A stretch of 64,000 nt of DNA from Pseudomonadota bacterium (GTDB taxonomy: Bacteria > Pseudomonadota > Gammaproteobacteria > Steroidobacterales > Steroidobacteraceae): positions 1-64,000 of the forward strand of contig JADJBE010000003.1 in the NCBI GenBank assembly GCA_016703895.1. Reading direction: 5' to 3'. A program made the translations under genes and the position numbers. Positions 53,343 to 62,388 of this stretch are shown one piece after another (the stretch's first letter is position 1; each line of letters starts with the position of its first letter). The notes under the pieces are model-generated. The model ran no database searches, was not told the origin of the DNA, and saw only the letters and a list, made by a program, of their open reading frames with translations.

Positions 53343-55760
53343 TCACTCGTTCCGTTGCGGGGCGGCGACGTTCTCGTGCCGCTGACCTGTTCCGGACCAA
53401 CGCCAGTCGCGGATTGCTGGTTGGTCCTCGCCGTGCTCGTTGAGGTATTGACGGTGGTCTAGCAGCGCGTCGCGGATCGCTTGCTTTGCATACGCGGCGC
53501 GCGCGCCGAGCTGCGGCAGTCGGTCGATCACGTCCTGCACGAGATGAAATCGGTCGAGTTCGTTGAGCACGCACATGTCGAAGGGGGTCGTCGTCGTACC
53601 TTCCTCCTTGTAGCCGCGCACGTGGAAGTTGTCGTGGTTGGTGCGGCGGTAGGTGAGGCGATGGATCAACCAAGGATAGCCATGAAAGGCAAAGATAGTT
53701 GGCTTGTTAGTGGTAAATAGCGCGTCGAAATCGCGATCGCTAAGCCCTTCCGGATGCTCGTGCGGTGGTTGCAATTTCATCAGATTGACGATATTGATGA
53801 CGCGGACCTTGAGCTCAGGCAGGTGTTGGCGGATAAGATCGACGGCGGCCAGCGTCTCGAGCGTCGGCACGTCGCCGCAGCAGGCCATCACTACATCGGG
53901 TTCGTTGTCGCGATCATTGCTGGCCCATTCCCAGATGCCGATGCCTGCGGAGCAGTGACGAATGGCGTCGGGCATCGTCAGCCAAACGGGCGCAGGCTGC
54001 TTGCCAGCGACGATGACGTTCACTCGGTTGCGCGTGCGCAGGCAGTGGTCAGTCTGGTACAGCAGGCAGTTCGCATCAGGCGGCAAATACACTCGGACGA
54101 TCTCGGCCTTTTTGTTGACCACGTGATCGATGAAGCCCGGGTCCTGGTGCGAAAAGCCATTGTGATCCTGACGCCAAACGTGCGAAGAGAGCAGGTAGTT
54201 GAGCGATGCGATCGGGCGTCGCCAGGGGATTTGATTGCAGACCTTCAGCCATTTGGCATGCTGGTTGAACATTGAATCGATGATGTGGATGAAGGCTTCA
54301 TAGCAGGAAAAGAAGCCGTGCCGGCCGGTGAGCAGATAGCCCTCAAGCCAACCCTGGCACTGGTGTTCGCTCAGCATTTCCATCACGCGCCCATCCGGCG
54401 CCAGGTGGTCATCGTAGTCGTGCCGCTCTGCCATCCAGGTGCGCTCGGTCACCTCGAGCACGTCTTGCCAGCGATTCGAATTGTTTTCATCCGGGCTGAA
54501 GAGCCGGAAATTGCGCGCGCTGAGATTGCGCTGCATGGTATCGCGCAAGAATTTGCCCATCTCGCGCGTCGCCTCGGCGTCGCTAGCCCCTGGTTGACTG
54601 ACTTTCACGGCGTAGTCGCGAAAATCTGGCAGTTTCAGGTCGGTCAGTAACAAGCCGCCGTTGGTATGCGGATTGGCGCTCATGCGACGCGTGCCGACTG
54701 GCGCCAGCGCGGTCAGTTCGGCGCGCGGCGCGCCGGCCGAGTCGAACAACTCCTCAGGGCGGTAGCTCCTCATCCATTGCTCGAGAATTTTGATATGTGC
54801 CGGATTGCTATGCATCTCCTTGAGCGGTACCTGATGAGAGCGCCAGGAGTCTTCGGCTCGTTTGCCGTCGATCTCCTTGGGACAGGTCCAGCCCTTGGGC
54901 GTGCGCAGAATGATCATCGGCCAGATTGGCCGCTTGCGGACGCCGTCTTGGCGCGCGGCGTGTTGAATCTTTTGGATCTGCCCGACCGCCTTGTCGACGG
55001 CCACCGCCATCTGGCGATGCATTATCCCCGGCTCGCTACCCTCGACAAAAATGGGTTGGTGGCCATAGCCGCGGAACAACTGCTCGAGCTCGTCGTGACT
55101 GATGCGCGCCAGTACAGTGGGATTGGCGATCTTGTAGCCATTGAGATGCAGGATCGGTAGGACCGCGCCGTCGGTGGCCGGGTTGAGAAATTTGTTCGAG
55201 TGCCAGCTGGTCGCGAGCGGTCCAGTCTCCGCCTCGCCATCGCCGACGATCGCAGTCACGATCAAATCAGGATTGTCGAAGGCAGCACCATAGGCGTGGC
55301 TGAGCGCGTAACCGAGTTCGCCGCCCTCATGAATCGACCCTGGAGTTTCTGGCGCCACGTGACTCGGAATGCCGCCGGGAAAAGAGAACTGTTTGAACAG
55401 TCGCTGCATACCTGCTTCGTCGAGCGACACCCCAGGATAGGTCTCGCTGTAGGTGCCTTCGAGCCACGTATTGGCAACGATGCCGGGCCCGCCGTGCCCC
55501 GGCCCGACCACCAACATCATGTTTAGGTCAGCGTCCTTGATCGCCCTGTTCATATGCACATAGACAAAATTTAGACCGGGCGTGGTACCCCAATGGCCAA
55601 GCAGACGAGCTTTGATGTGCTCCTTCTGGAGCGGTTCCTTCAGCAGTGCGTTGTCCTGCAGATAGATCTGGCCGACCGAGAGATAGTTGGCGGCGCGCCA
55701 CCATGCGTCCATGTTGTCTAGTAACTCAGCCGAAATGGCTCTGCGGATCTGTCGTTTCAC
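53343..55760 (-). CDS. xfp: Xylulose-5-phosphate/fructose-6-phosphate phosphoketolase
   Basis: This 805-aa TPP enzyme starts at GTG 55760 behind AGGAGA. Family motifs are AANYLSVGQIYLQDNALL, LLGHWGTTPGLNF, VGPGHGGPG, FPGGIPSHVAPETPGSIHEGG, the TPP site GDGEAETGPLATSWHSNKF, and the C-terminal FHGYPWLIHRLTYRR. It cleaves xylulose-5-P or fructose-6-P with phosphate to acetyl phosphate plus a smaller sugar phosphate. No acetate kinase or phosphotransacetylase is beside it; the AMP-forming synthetase operon at 13-18 kb could recover acetate. Confidence 0.92.
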   Translation of the reverse strand: MKRQIRRAISAELLDNMDAWWRAANYLSVGQIYLQDNALLKEPLQKEHIKARLLGHWGTTPGLNFVYVHMNRAIKDADLNMMLVVGPGHGGPGIVANTWLEGTYSETYPGVSLDEAGMQRLFKQFSFPGGIPSHVAPETPGSIHEGGELGYALSHAYGAAFDNPDLIVTAIVGDGEAETGPLATSWHSNKFLNPATDGAVLPILHLNGYKIANPTVLARISHDELEQLFRGYGHQPIFVEGSEPGIMHRQMAVAVDKAVGQIQKIQHAARQDGVRKRPIWPMIILRTPKGWTCPKEIDGKRAEDSWRSHQVPLKEMHSNPAHIKILEQWMRSYRPEELFDSAGAPRAELTALAPVGTRRMSANPHTNGGLLLTDLKLPDFRDYAVKVSQPGASDAEATREMGKFLRDTMQRNLSARNFRLFSPDENNSNRWQDVLEVTERTWMAERHDYDDHLAPDGRVMEMLSEHQCQGWLEGYLLTGRHGFFSCYEAFIHIIDSMFNQHAKWLKVCNQIPWRRPIASLNYLLSSHVWRQDHNGFSHQDPGFIDHVVNKKAEIVRVYLPPDANCLLYQTDHCLRTRNRVNVIVAGKQPAPVWLTMPDAIRHCSAGIGIWEWASNDRDNEPDVVMACCGDVPTLETLAAVDLIRQHLPELKVRVINIVNLMKLQPPHEHPEGLSDRDFDALFTTNKPTIFAFHGYPWLIHRLTYRRTNHDNFHVRGYKEEGTTTTPFDMCVLNELDRFHLVQDVIDRLPQLGARAAYAKQAIRDALLDHRQYLNEHGEDQPAIRDWRWSGTGQRHENVAAPQRNE

Positions 55761-55945
55761 GGTAGTGGGAGTCTCCTAAGGAACTGGGCGGCCGCGAAGA
55801 TCAGGCCAATTTCGATATGCTGCTGCGAGATCGGCGCAACGACATGACATGGAAAGCGGCGTACGCGCACCATACGGCTGCGGGCATGCTGCTGGCAATA
55901 GCCGCCGCAAGCAACGCTAACAAATCAGCAATACGTGATATCTAC

Positions 55946-56704
55946 ATGACCGCAGCGACGGGCGATACAAGACAACGACCAGAGCCCGCCGACGCTCGGC
56001 ACGAGGTCGTCCTGTCCGCGACCGGCGTGAGCAAGATCTATCGAACAGGCGAGGTGACGGTGCACGCTTTGAAGGACGTCAGTCTCGAGCTTTACGCCGG
56101 CGAGTTGCTGGTTCTGTTGGGAGCGTCCGGCAGTGGTAAGTCCACGCTGTTGAATATTCTCGGCGGGCTCGACGTTGTCTCGAGCGGCCAGGTGCAGTAT
56201 CGCGGTAAACGGCTTGATACACTCGATAGCGACGGTTTGACCGAGTATCGTCGGGAGCACGTAGGCTTCGTATTTCAGTTCTATAATCTGATTCCAAGCC
56301 TGACGGCGCGCGAGAACGTCGCGCTTGTCACGGACATCGCCGTGCGCCCAATGTCGCCGCACGAGGCGCTTGAGCTGGTGGGTCTCAAGGAACGGCTTGA
56401 TCATTTCCCGGCCCAACTCTCTGGCGGTGAGCAGCAACGCGTTGCGATTGCGCGCGCCGTCGCCAAGCGGCCCGACGTCCTGTTGTGCGACGAGCCTACC
56501 GGCGCTTTGGATGCCGAGACTGGCAAGCTCGTGCTGTCAGTGCTCGATCGAGTTAACCGGGAGACTGGTACCACGACGGCGATCATCACGCACAACGCAG
56601 CGATCGGCGGGCTCGGCGATACGGTCGTGCGCATGAGCAGCGGTGAGATCGTCGAGCGACGCACTAACGATGTGCGCGCCAGTTTGGACGACATCACTTG
56701 GTGA
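55946..56704 (+). CDS. ABC transporter ATP-binding protein (MacB/LolD type)
   Basis: This ~252-aa ATPase has Walker A LGASGSGKSTLLNILGG, the Q-loop FVFQFYNLIPSLTARENV, the signature LSGGEQQRVAIARA, and Walker B VLLCDEPTGALD with H-loop IITHN. It belongs to the type VII (MacB/LolD) exporter class. The frame opens at 55817, but ATG 55946 begins just before the family's start. The next genes supply the FtsX-like permease (11 bases away) and a periplasmic adaptor. Confidence 0.88.
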   Translation: MTAATGDTRQRPEPADARHEVVLSATGVSKIYRTGEVTVHALKDVSLELYAGELLVLLGASGSGKSTLLNILGGLDVVSSGQVQYRGKRLDTLDSDGLTEYRREHVGFVFQFYNLIPSLTARENVALVTDIAVRPMSPHEALELVGLKERLDHFPAQLSGGEQQRVAIARAVAKRPDVLLCDEPTGALDAETGKLVLSVLDRVNRETGTTTAIITHNAAIGGLGDTVVRMSSGEIVERRTNDVRASLDDITW

Positions 56705-56714
56705 GCGCACGATC

Positions 56715-59078
56715 ATGACGTCGCTCATGCGCAAACTGAGTCGTGAGCTTTGGCAGCTCCGTGGCCAAATGCTCTCGATCGCCTTGGTTGTCGCGACCGG
56801 CATCATGACCGTAGTCACCATGCGCGGCAGCTACGAGACCCTGGTCGATGCGCAGCAGGCCTACTATCGCGACATGCGGTTCGCGGATGTCTGGGCCTCT
56901 GTGAAGCGCGCGCCGGAGCCGCTGCGGCGAGAGATCGAAGCGATGCCGGGCGTCGCAGCCGTCGATACGCGAGTATCATATTACGCGACGCTCGATCTGG
57001 AGGGACTCGATGCGCCAGCGCAGGGGCACTTCATCTCGTTGCCCGAGCATGGGCGTCCGACCGTAAACGATATTCGCTTGCGGAGTGGTCGCTACATCGC
57101 GCCGGGCACCTCTGATGAGGTTATTCTCAGCGAGAACTTTGCGCATGAGCGCGGTCTGCGACCCGGGAACAGCATTCGGGCGGTCATCAACGGCCGGGCC
57201 CGCGATCTCGATATTGTTGGCATCGCGATTTCGCCGGAATACACCTACGCCGTGCCGCCGGGTTCGCTCTATCCTGACGACAAGCGTTTCGGCATCCTAT
57301 GGATGAGTCGCGAGGTGTTAGGGCCTGCCTATGACATGGACGGCGCGTTCAACGAGGTGATGCTGAGGCTCTCGCCCGATGCCAATGAGGACGCCGTCAT
57401 TGCGCGGCTCGACGGCTTGCTGGACCGCTATGGAGGGCTCGGGGCCTACCCGCGCGCCGAACAGCCCTCGCACCTCATATTGCAGGGTGAACTCGACCAG
57501 AATCGGGTGATGGGTACTGCGATTCCGGCGGTTTTTCTGGGCGTTGCGGCGTTCCTGCTCAATCTGGTGCTGGGACGGCTTATCCGCACGCAACGGGGCG
57601 AGATCGCCGTTCTCAAGGCTTTCGGCTACCGTGATCGCGAAGTCGGTCTGCACTACCTGCTGTTCGCGCTCGCCGCGGTGGTCGCCGGGGCGATACTCGG
57701 CTCTTTCGCGGGCGTGTGGTTAGGCCAAGCCTATGTCAATTTGTATGGCAAGTATTTTGATTTTCCTAATCTGCAGTACCAGCTCAGCCTGCCGTTGTTG
57801 ATTGCGGCGATCGGCGTGAGCCTCGTCGCGGCGATCGCCGGCGCGCTGGCGGCTGTGCGGCACGCGATTAGGTTGCCGCCCGCCGAAGCCATGCGCCCCG
57901 AAGCGCCAGCGCGGTTTCACGCCGGCTGGCTGGAGCGCACGGGATTGACGGCGTGGCTGCCATCGGCGGGGCGCATGATCTTGCGAAATCTGGAACGTAA
58001 ACCTATCCAGAGCCTGCTGTCCTCGCTTGGCGTCTCGTTCTCGGTGGCTATTCTGGTCATCGGACTATTCATGTTCGACGGCGTGAAGTTGATGATGGAT
58101 CTGCAGTTTCGCGTCATTCAGCGGGAAGACTTGATGCTCACTTTTGACGAGCCGCTCGATGCGGCCGTGATTGATGATCTCCGCCATCTCAAAGGCGTGA
58201 CGCGGGTCGAGGCGTTTCGTGCCGTGCCGGCGCGATTGATCGCGGGTCAGCGCGACCGTGAGGTCAGCATCAATGGCATGGAGCCGGACGGTGCATTGCG
58301 TCGAATCGTGGCGGCGAGCGGACGCGTGCATCCGCTGCAGCTAGAGGGTGTGGTGCTGAGTGAGCTCTTGGCAAAGAAGCTGCATGTCACAACGGGTGAT
58401 TCGTTGCTCATCGAAGTCCTCGAAGGACGGCGCAATAAGCGTACCGTTGAAGTCGTCGGAGTCGTTGAGGACTTTCTGGGTATGTCTGCCTACATGAACC
58501 GATTCGCACTGCAGCGTCTGGTGGGCGGCCCAAAAATGGTATCTGGCGGCTACCTATCGGTGGCGACCGATGCGCGACGTGCCCTGGAGCAGGAGCTCAA
58601 GAATCTGCCGGCTGTGGCTGGCGTAGCGTCGCCCGCGTCGATGTTGGAGTCATTTGAGAAGCAGCTGGCCGAGAGTTTGTTTGTCGCAGTCGGCTTTCTG
58701 TTAGCGTTTGCGAGCGTGATTGCCGTCGGTGTTATCTACAATGGTGCGCGGATCTCGCTGGCGGAGCGAGGTCGGGAACTGGCGAGCCTGCGCGTCATGG
58801 GCTTTCGGCGTAGCGAGACAGTGGTACTGTTGCTTGGCGAGCAGGCTGTGATTACGCTGTTGGCCATTCCGATCGGCTGGTTGCTCGGCTATGGTTTGGC
58901 GATCGCCGTTGCCTCATCGCTGCAGACCGAAACCTATCGAATTCCTTTTGTGATCAGTCCGGCCACGTACTTGATTTCTGCCGGTATTGCGCTGGCTGCC
59001 GCCATCGCGAGCGGCGCTATCGTCAAGCGCCGTGTCGATCGACTCGATCTGATCGCAGTCCTCAAGACCCGAGAGTAG
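56715..59078 (+). CDS. FtsX-like ABC transporter permease
   Basis: This ~787-aa permease has an N-terminal helix (LSIALVVATGIMTVVTM), a large periplasmic domain, and three helices with LGRLIRTQRGEIAVLKAFGYRDREV. A second periplasmic domain follows, and a C-terminal FtsX block with ISLAERGRELASLRVMGFRRSETVVLL. It is thus a duplicated FtsX architecture of the large single-chain kind. It pairs with the ATPase upstream and the adaptor downstream as a mechanotransmission-type exporter. Substrate unknown. Confidence 0.85.
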   Translation: MTSLMRKLSRELWQLRGQMLSIALVVATGIMTVVTMRGSYETLVDAQQAYYRDMRFADVWASVKRAPEPLRREIEAMPGVAAVDTRVSYYATLDLEGLDAPAQGHFISLPEHGRPTVNDIRLRSGRYIAPGTSDEVILSENFAHERGLRPGNSIRAVINGRARDLDIVGIAISPEYTYAVPPGSLYPDDKRFGILWMSREVLGPAYDMDGAFNEVMLRLSPDANEDAVIARLDGLLDRYGGLGAYPRAEQPSHLILQGELDQNRVMGTAIPAVFLGVAAFLLNLVLGRLIRTQRGEIAVLKAFGYRDREVGLHYLLFALAAVVAGAILGSFAGVWLGQAYVNLYGKYFDFPNLQYQLSLPLLIAAIGVSLVAAIAGALAAVRHAIRLPPAEAMRPEAPARFHAGWLERTGLTAWLPSAGRMILRNLERKPIQSLLSSLGVSFSVAILVIGLFMFDGVKLMMDLQFRVIQREDLMLTFDEPLDAAVIDDLRHLKGVTRVEAFRAVPARLIAGQRDREVSINGMEPDGALRRIVAASGRVHPLQLEGVVLSELLAKKLHVTTGDSLLIEVLEGRRNKRTVEVVGVVEDFLGMSAYMNRFALQRLVGGPKMVSGGYLSVATDARRALEQELKNLPAVAGVASPASMLESFEKQLAESLFVAVGFLLAFASVIAVGVIYNGARISLAERGRELASLRVMGFRRSETVVLLLGEQAVITLLAIPIGWLLGYGLAIAVASSLQTETYRIPFVISPATYLISAGIALAAAIASGAIVKRRVDRLDLIAVLKTRE

Positions 59079-59084
59079 TCAGTT

Positions 59085-60281
59085 ATGGAGCCACCAAAGT
59101 CACGCCGCTGGATTTACTTGGGCCTCGCTGGCTTGCTTGGTGTGGCGCTGCTGGTGCTGCTGCTGCGTCCGTCAGGTACCGTCGTCGATACGGCAACGGT
59201 TGCACGCGGAACGCTCTCAGTGACCGTGGAGGAGCAGGGGCGTACGCGGGCCCGCGAGCGCTATACGGTGGCGGCGCCTATCACAGGACGACTGCTGCGC
59301 ACGAAGTTTGAGGCGGGCGACAGCGTAAAGGCCGGCGACATCCTCGCCAAGATCGGGCCGCCTCCCAATGATGCGCGCGCCACGGCGACCCTGCGCAGCG
59401 ATCTTGCCGCCGCTCAAGCACGCGCGCGCGCGGCCGAGGCGGCTTTACGCGAGGCAGATAGTGCCAGCAAGCTAGCCAGCGCCGAGGCGGCACGCCGCGT
59501 AGATCTGTTTGCGAAGGGCCTAGTAAGCGCTGAGAGTCGCGACAGCTTTTCGCAAACCGCGGCGGCAGAGCGTGCTCGCGCCAGTAGTGCTCGCGCCACG
59601 CTCGCGGCGGCTCGATCAGAGGTGGAGAGCGCCCGTTCGCGGCTGCTAGGCGCCGGTGGCAATACAGGGAATGGGGCGACTATTGAAGTGCGCTCACCGG
59701 TCAGTGGCACAATTCTGCGCGTTGTCGAAGAGAGCGAGCGAGTGGTGCAGGCCGGCGCGTCGTTGTTCGAGTTAGGCGGCGGCGGTGGCCTGGAGTTGAT
59801 CGTCGACCTACTCACCGAGGATGCCGTACAAGTGCACCCTGGTGATGCGATTCGAGTTACCGGTTGGGGCAGTGATCGAGTGCTGCCGGGCAAGGTGCGG
59901 TATATCGAGCCTGGTGCCTTCACCAAGATTTCGACACTCGGAGTCGAGGAGCAACGCGTCAACGTCATCGGTGATCTCATCGATCCGCCGCCTGAGCTCG
60001 GCGCCGGCTACCGGATCGAAGCGGCAATCGTGACCTGGACTGGGGACAACGTGCTCAAGATTCCGACCAGCGCGATTTTCCGGCGCCAGAATGCGTGGCA
60101 CACTTTTGTGGTCGAGGATGGTCGAGCGCAGTTGCGGGCGGTCGAGATCGGGCGAAGAGGGACTGACTTTGCGCAAGTGTTGAGTGGCGTAGACGAAGGC
60201 GCAAACGTGGTCGTCTTTCCATCCGATCTGATCGAAGATGGCATTCGCGTTAGCGACCAGGGTGTCACTAGTGTAGGTTGA
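59085..60281 (+). CDS. HlyD/RND-type periplasmic adaptor protein
   Basis: This 398-aa membrane-fusion protein has an N-terminal anchor helix (WIYLGLAGLLGVALLVLLL) and a lipoyl half (GTLSVTVEEQGRTRARERYTV, APITGRLLRTKFEAGDSVKAGD). A long Ala/Arg coiled coil spans about residues 105-185, and the second lipoyl half follows (RSPVSGTILRVVEESERVV). It ends in beta-barrel and membrane-proximal domains (IPTSAIFRRQNAWHTFVV). It links the ABC permease to an outer-membrane channel not encoded here. Confidence 0.87.
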   Translation: MEPPKSRRWIYLGLAGLLGVALLVLLLRPSGTVVDTATVARGTLSVTVEEQGRTRARERYTVAAPITGRLLRTKFEAGDSVKAGDILAKIGPPPNDARATATLRSDLAAAQARARAAEAALREADSASKLASAEAARRVDLFAKGLVSAESRDSFSQTAAAERARASSARATLAAARSEVESARSRLLGAGGNTGNGATIEVRSPVSGTILRVVEESERVVQAGASLFELGGGGGLELIVDLLTEDAVQVHPGDAIRVTGWGSDRVLPGKVRYIEPGAFTKISTLGVEEQRVNVIGDLIDPPPELGAGYRIEAAIVTWTGDNVLKIPTSAIFRRQNAWHTFVVEDGRAQLRAVEIGRRGTDFAQVLSGVDEGANVVVFPSDLIEDGIRVSDQGVTSVG

Positions 60282-60290
60282 GCGAGGTCT

Positions 60291-60307
60291 CGCGCTGCAC
60301 CAGCGCG
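60291..60307. terminator. Hairpin between convergent genes
   Basis: CGCGCTG (60291-60297) and CAGCGCG (60301-60307) form a perfect 7-bp stem with a 3-base loop. It lies between the convergent stops at 60281 (+) and 60316 (-). No T run follows on either side, so it is a possible bidirectional terminator only. The second copy of this region (62165 onward) has lost the stem symmetry. Confidence 0.4.
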
Positions 60308-60315
60308 GAGTCTGG

Positions 60316-60732
60316 CTAGCCGAAATCCCAGTGGGACCACCGGTCCGCATTGATCTTGATCAGGACGGACGACCCCAGGCTCGAAATATATTTCCAGCCG
60401 GCACTATCGGGATGGCCGTAATAGCGGTACATGAGGGCCTCACGATACTTTTCATGGACGGCATTGTCGTCGATGATCTGGGCAGTCCCCTGCACCATGA
60501 TGCCTTTGTAGGGACTCGTTGGCGTATCGATTGTAAAGCAGACTTTCGGCTCCCGTTCCAGGTTGCGGAACTTCTTCCGGCCCCGCTGGGTGCCCACATA
60601 GATCTCGCCATCCATCATGGCGTAGAACACTGGCGTGCAGTGCGGCGTCCCGTCCGGGTCTATAGTGGACAAGTGGCCGATCTTCTGCAGCGCGACATAC
60701 ACGGCCCAGTCACCAGTTAGTTTTTTCCCCAT
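60316..60732 (-). CDS. Pyridoxamine 5'-phosphate oxidase family (PPOX) protein
   Basis: This 138-aa split-barrel flavin-binding protein has a VALQKIGHLSTIDPDGTPHC strand pair, VGTQRGRKKFRNLEREPKVC, the SPYKGIMVQGTAQII barrel strand and a C-terminal VLIKINADRWSHWDFG. ATG 60732 is chosen over the frame extension to 60810, which is upstream sequence. It is of the small PPOX type that binds FMN, F420 or haem; the cofactor is unclear. Its 3' third is duplicated 1.9 kb away at 62165-62357. Confidence 0.85.
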   Translation of the reverse strand: MGKKLTGDWAVYVALQKIGHLSTIDPDGTPHCTPVFYAMMDGEIYVGTQRGRKKFRNLEREPKVCFTIDTPTSPYKGIMVQGTAQIIDDNAVHEKYREALMYRYYGHPDSAGWKYISSLGSSVLIKINADRWSHWDFG

Positions 60733-61069
60733 AGCCAGTCTCCTCGGAAATGAAACGTTTCTGGCCGACCGACGGTACGCTAACACGCAGCCGCGCAATA
60801 TGGCAGCCAAGCCTTCTCCAAAATCAAATGGCGCTTCGTCCGTGGCTACCGGGCCGCGGAGCCTGCGGCAGGCCGCAGTCGAGCCTCGGGTGGCTGACGC
60901 CAGCTCGGGTCAAAAGCTCAGCCATCGAAGGTAGCGCAGCGCCAAGTACGAAGAGGTTCACTTGCGGAGGTGGCGTGCTCAATCCAGCAGCGGATCAGTC
61001 CAGAACGTCAGGAGTTGAACACTCCCTTATCAAGTCAATGCGCCGGGGCGTTTAACCCGGTGCTATGCG
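60733..61069. other. 337-base region without recognisable gene
   Basis: It lies between the PPOX start and the LysR fragment. No ORF here resembles a known family, and no RNA gene or array was seen. It presumably contains the PPOX promoter and degraded sequence where the DNA-binding end of the LysR gene would be expected. Confidence 0.4.
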
Positions 61070-61656
61070 ATGCACACTCTGGTGGTGGATGTACCAAGCC
61101 GGATCGCACGGCGAATCGTGGTGACTGTGTTGCCGGCGTTTCTGGAATGTCACCCGAAGCTGAAAGTGGACTTGCGCGCCGACGACCGCATGGTCGATCT
61201 CGTCGAGGAGGGCGTTGATTGCGCGATTCGAGTTGGTCCACTGCAACCGAGTACGCTGGTTGCACATCCGCTGGGAACGCTCAAGCTAACGACTTGCGCA
61301 GCCCGACCTACTTGGCTGCGCGACCACCGTTACGTCAGCCTGAGGACCTGCGCGCTCATGTGGTGGTGCGGTACGAAACTCAACACGCCGCCGATCACGG
61401 CAGCGCGTTCTTGGATTATACCGACGCGAACCAAAGCCCTCAAAGTCTGCAGGTGCCCAGCCGCGTCAGCGTGCGCACGGCGGAAACGTATATCGCCTGC
61501 GCGATCGCACGCGGAGACCTGGTCGAGGTACTGCCTCAATGGCGCCCGGCCCCGATGCCAGTGCACGCGCTTTACCCGCACCGCCGGCATCTATCGCCGC
61601 GAGTTCGGGCGTTTGTGGCATGGTTTAAAGCGCTGCTGCAGGACGCTCAGCAGTGA
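61070..61656 (+). pseudogene. LysR-type regulator effector domain, truncated and frameshifted
   Basis: The sequence encodes a LysR substrate-binding domain: VDVPSRIARRIVVTVLPAFL, LKVDLRADDRMVDLVEEGVD and CAIRVGPLQPSTLVAHPLG. Then, in another frame, it gives SPTYLAARPPLRQPEDLRAHV, VPSRVSVRTAETYIACAIARG and LSPRVRAFVAWFKALL. The helix-turn-helix N-terminus (about 85 residues) is absent. Restoring one A near 61300 (GCAGCC to GCAAGCC) joins the frames. A non-functional remnant of a CrgA-like regulator. Confidence 0.75.
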
Positions 61657-61731
61657 TCTAGCGGAAGATCACCTGGTTATCAGGCGGCCTCGCAACGCAA
61701 ATGATTTTGACAGAGCAACAAAGTAGCTACG

Positions 61732-61923
61732 ATGAACCTACGCGGCCTTCTGGCGACTTGTTTATTGGTCGCGTGGCTCGCGGTTGCCGCTGCAATCGCA
61801 CAATCACCGGCGCCATCCACTGCCGTTGCTGCCGCGTCCGGGCCAAGCACTGCGGCCACTACAGCACAGCCGAGACCGCATCGGCGGAGCAAGCGCAGGG
61901 TGTTAGTGATAAATAATCAGTAA
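61732..61923 (+). CDS. Small putative exported protein
   Basis: A 63-aa frame starts MNLRGLLATCLLVAWLAVAA with an apparent signal peptide (cleavage near AIAQS), followed by an Ala/Ser/Thr/Pro-rich stretch and a basic end (RPHRRSKRRVLV). There is no good ribosome site and no recognised domain. It may be a chance frame or the beginning of a decayed secreted protein. Confidence 0.3.
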   Translation: MNLRGLLATCLLVAWLAVAAAIAQSPAPSTAVAAASGPSTAATTAQPRPHRRSKRRVLVINNQ

Positions 61924-62164
61924 CATCGAACTGGTGCAGGCGGCGGCTACTGAATAGTTCTCGAAAGCTGTTGAATCGGTCCCGATTCCGGATTTCTATT
62001 TTGGCGACGTGCTTCCACAGATGCCCCCAGGTCGTTGGGATGAGTCTGGATGACCTCAGTTGCGGCAATTCGGCAGAATTGCGCGCGCAATATTGCAGAC
62101 TTCCCCCTCTGTCACCAGTCCATGTTGGCTGCCTGTGTCGCGCCTTGCTGCGGTTGCCCGGGGC
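61924..62164. other. Non-coding or degraded segment before the PPOX duplicate
   Basis: No convincing gene on either strand. A minus-strand stretch ending FRELFSSRRLHQFDVTDY is weakly protein-like but has no start or family match that I can recognise. Confidence 0.3.
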
Positions 62165-62357
62165 GGGTCTCGCGCTGCACCAGAGCCGAGTCGGGCTAGC
62201 CGAACTTCCAGTGGGACCAGCGGTCCGCATTGATCTTGACCAGAACCGACGACCCCAAGCTCGAAATGTACTGCCAGCTGGCGCTATCGGGGTGGCCGTA
62301 GTAACCGGTACATGAGGGCCTCACGATACTTCTCGTGGACGGCATCGTCGTCGATGT
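62165..62357 (-). pseudogene. Duplicated 3' fragment of the PPOX gene
   Basis: About 193 bases here repeat 60285-60478 with scattered substitutions, including the shared GGTCTCGCGCTGCACCA at the outer edge. On the minus strand it encodes DDAVHEKYREALMYR, then after one inserted base YYGHPDSASWQYISSLGSSV and LVKINADRWSHWKFG. It lacks the start, the cofactor-binding barrel and continuity of frame. It is a segmental duplication scar. Confidence 0.8.
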
Positions 62358-62388
62358 CAAACGGCGCCGCAGCTTTCACAATTCATTC

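Noticed and set aside
61859..62230. 123-codon minus-strand frame across the PPOX duplicate
   Set aside because: It is out of frame with the recognisable PPOX remnant, and its own sequence resembles no family.
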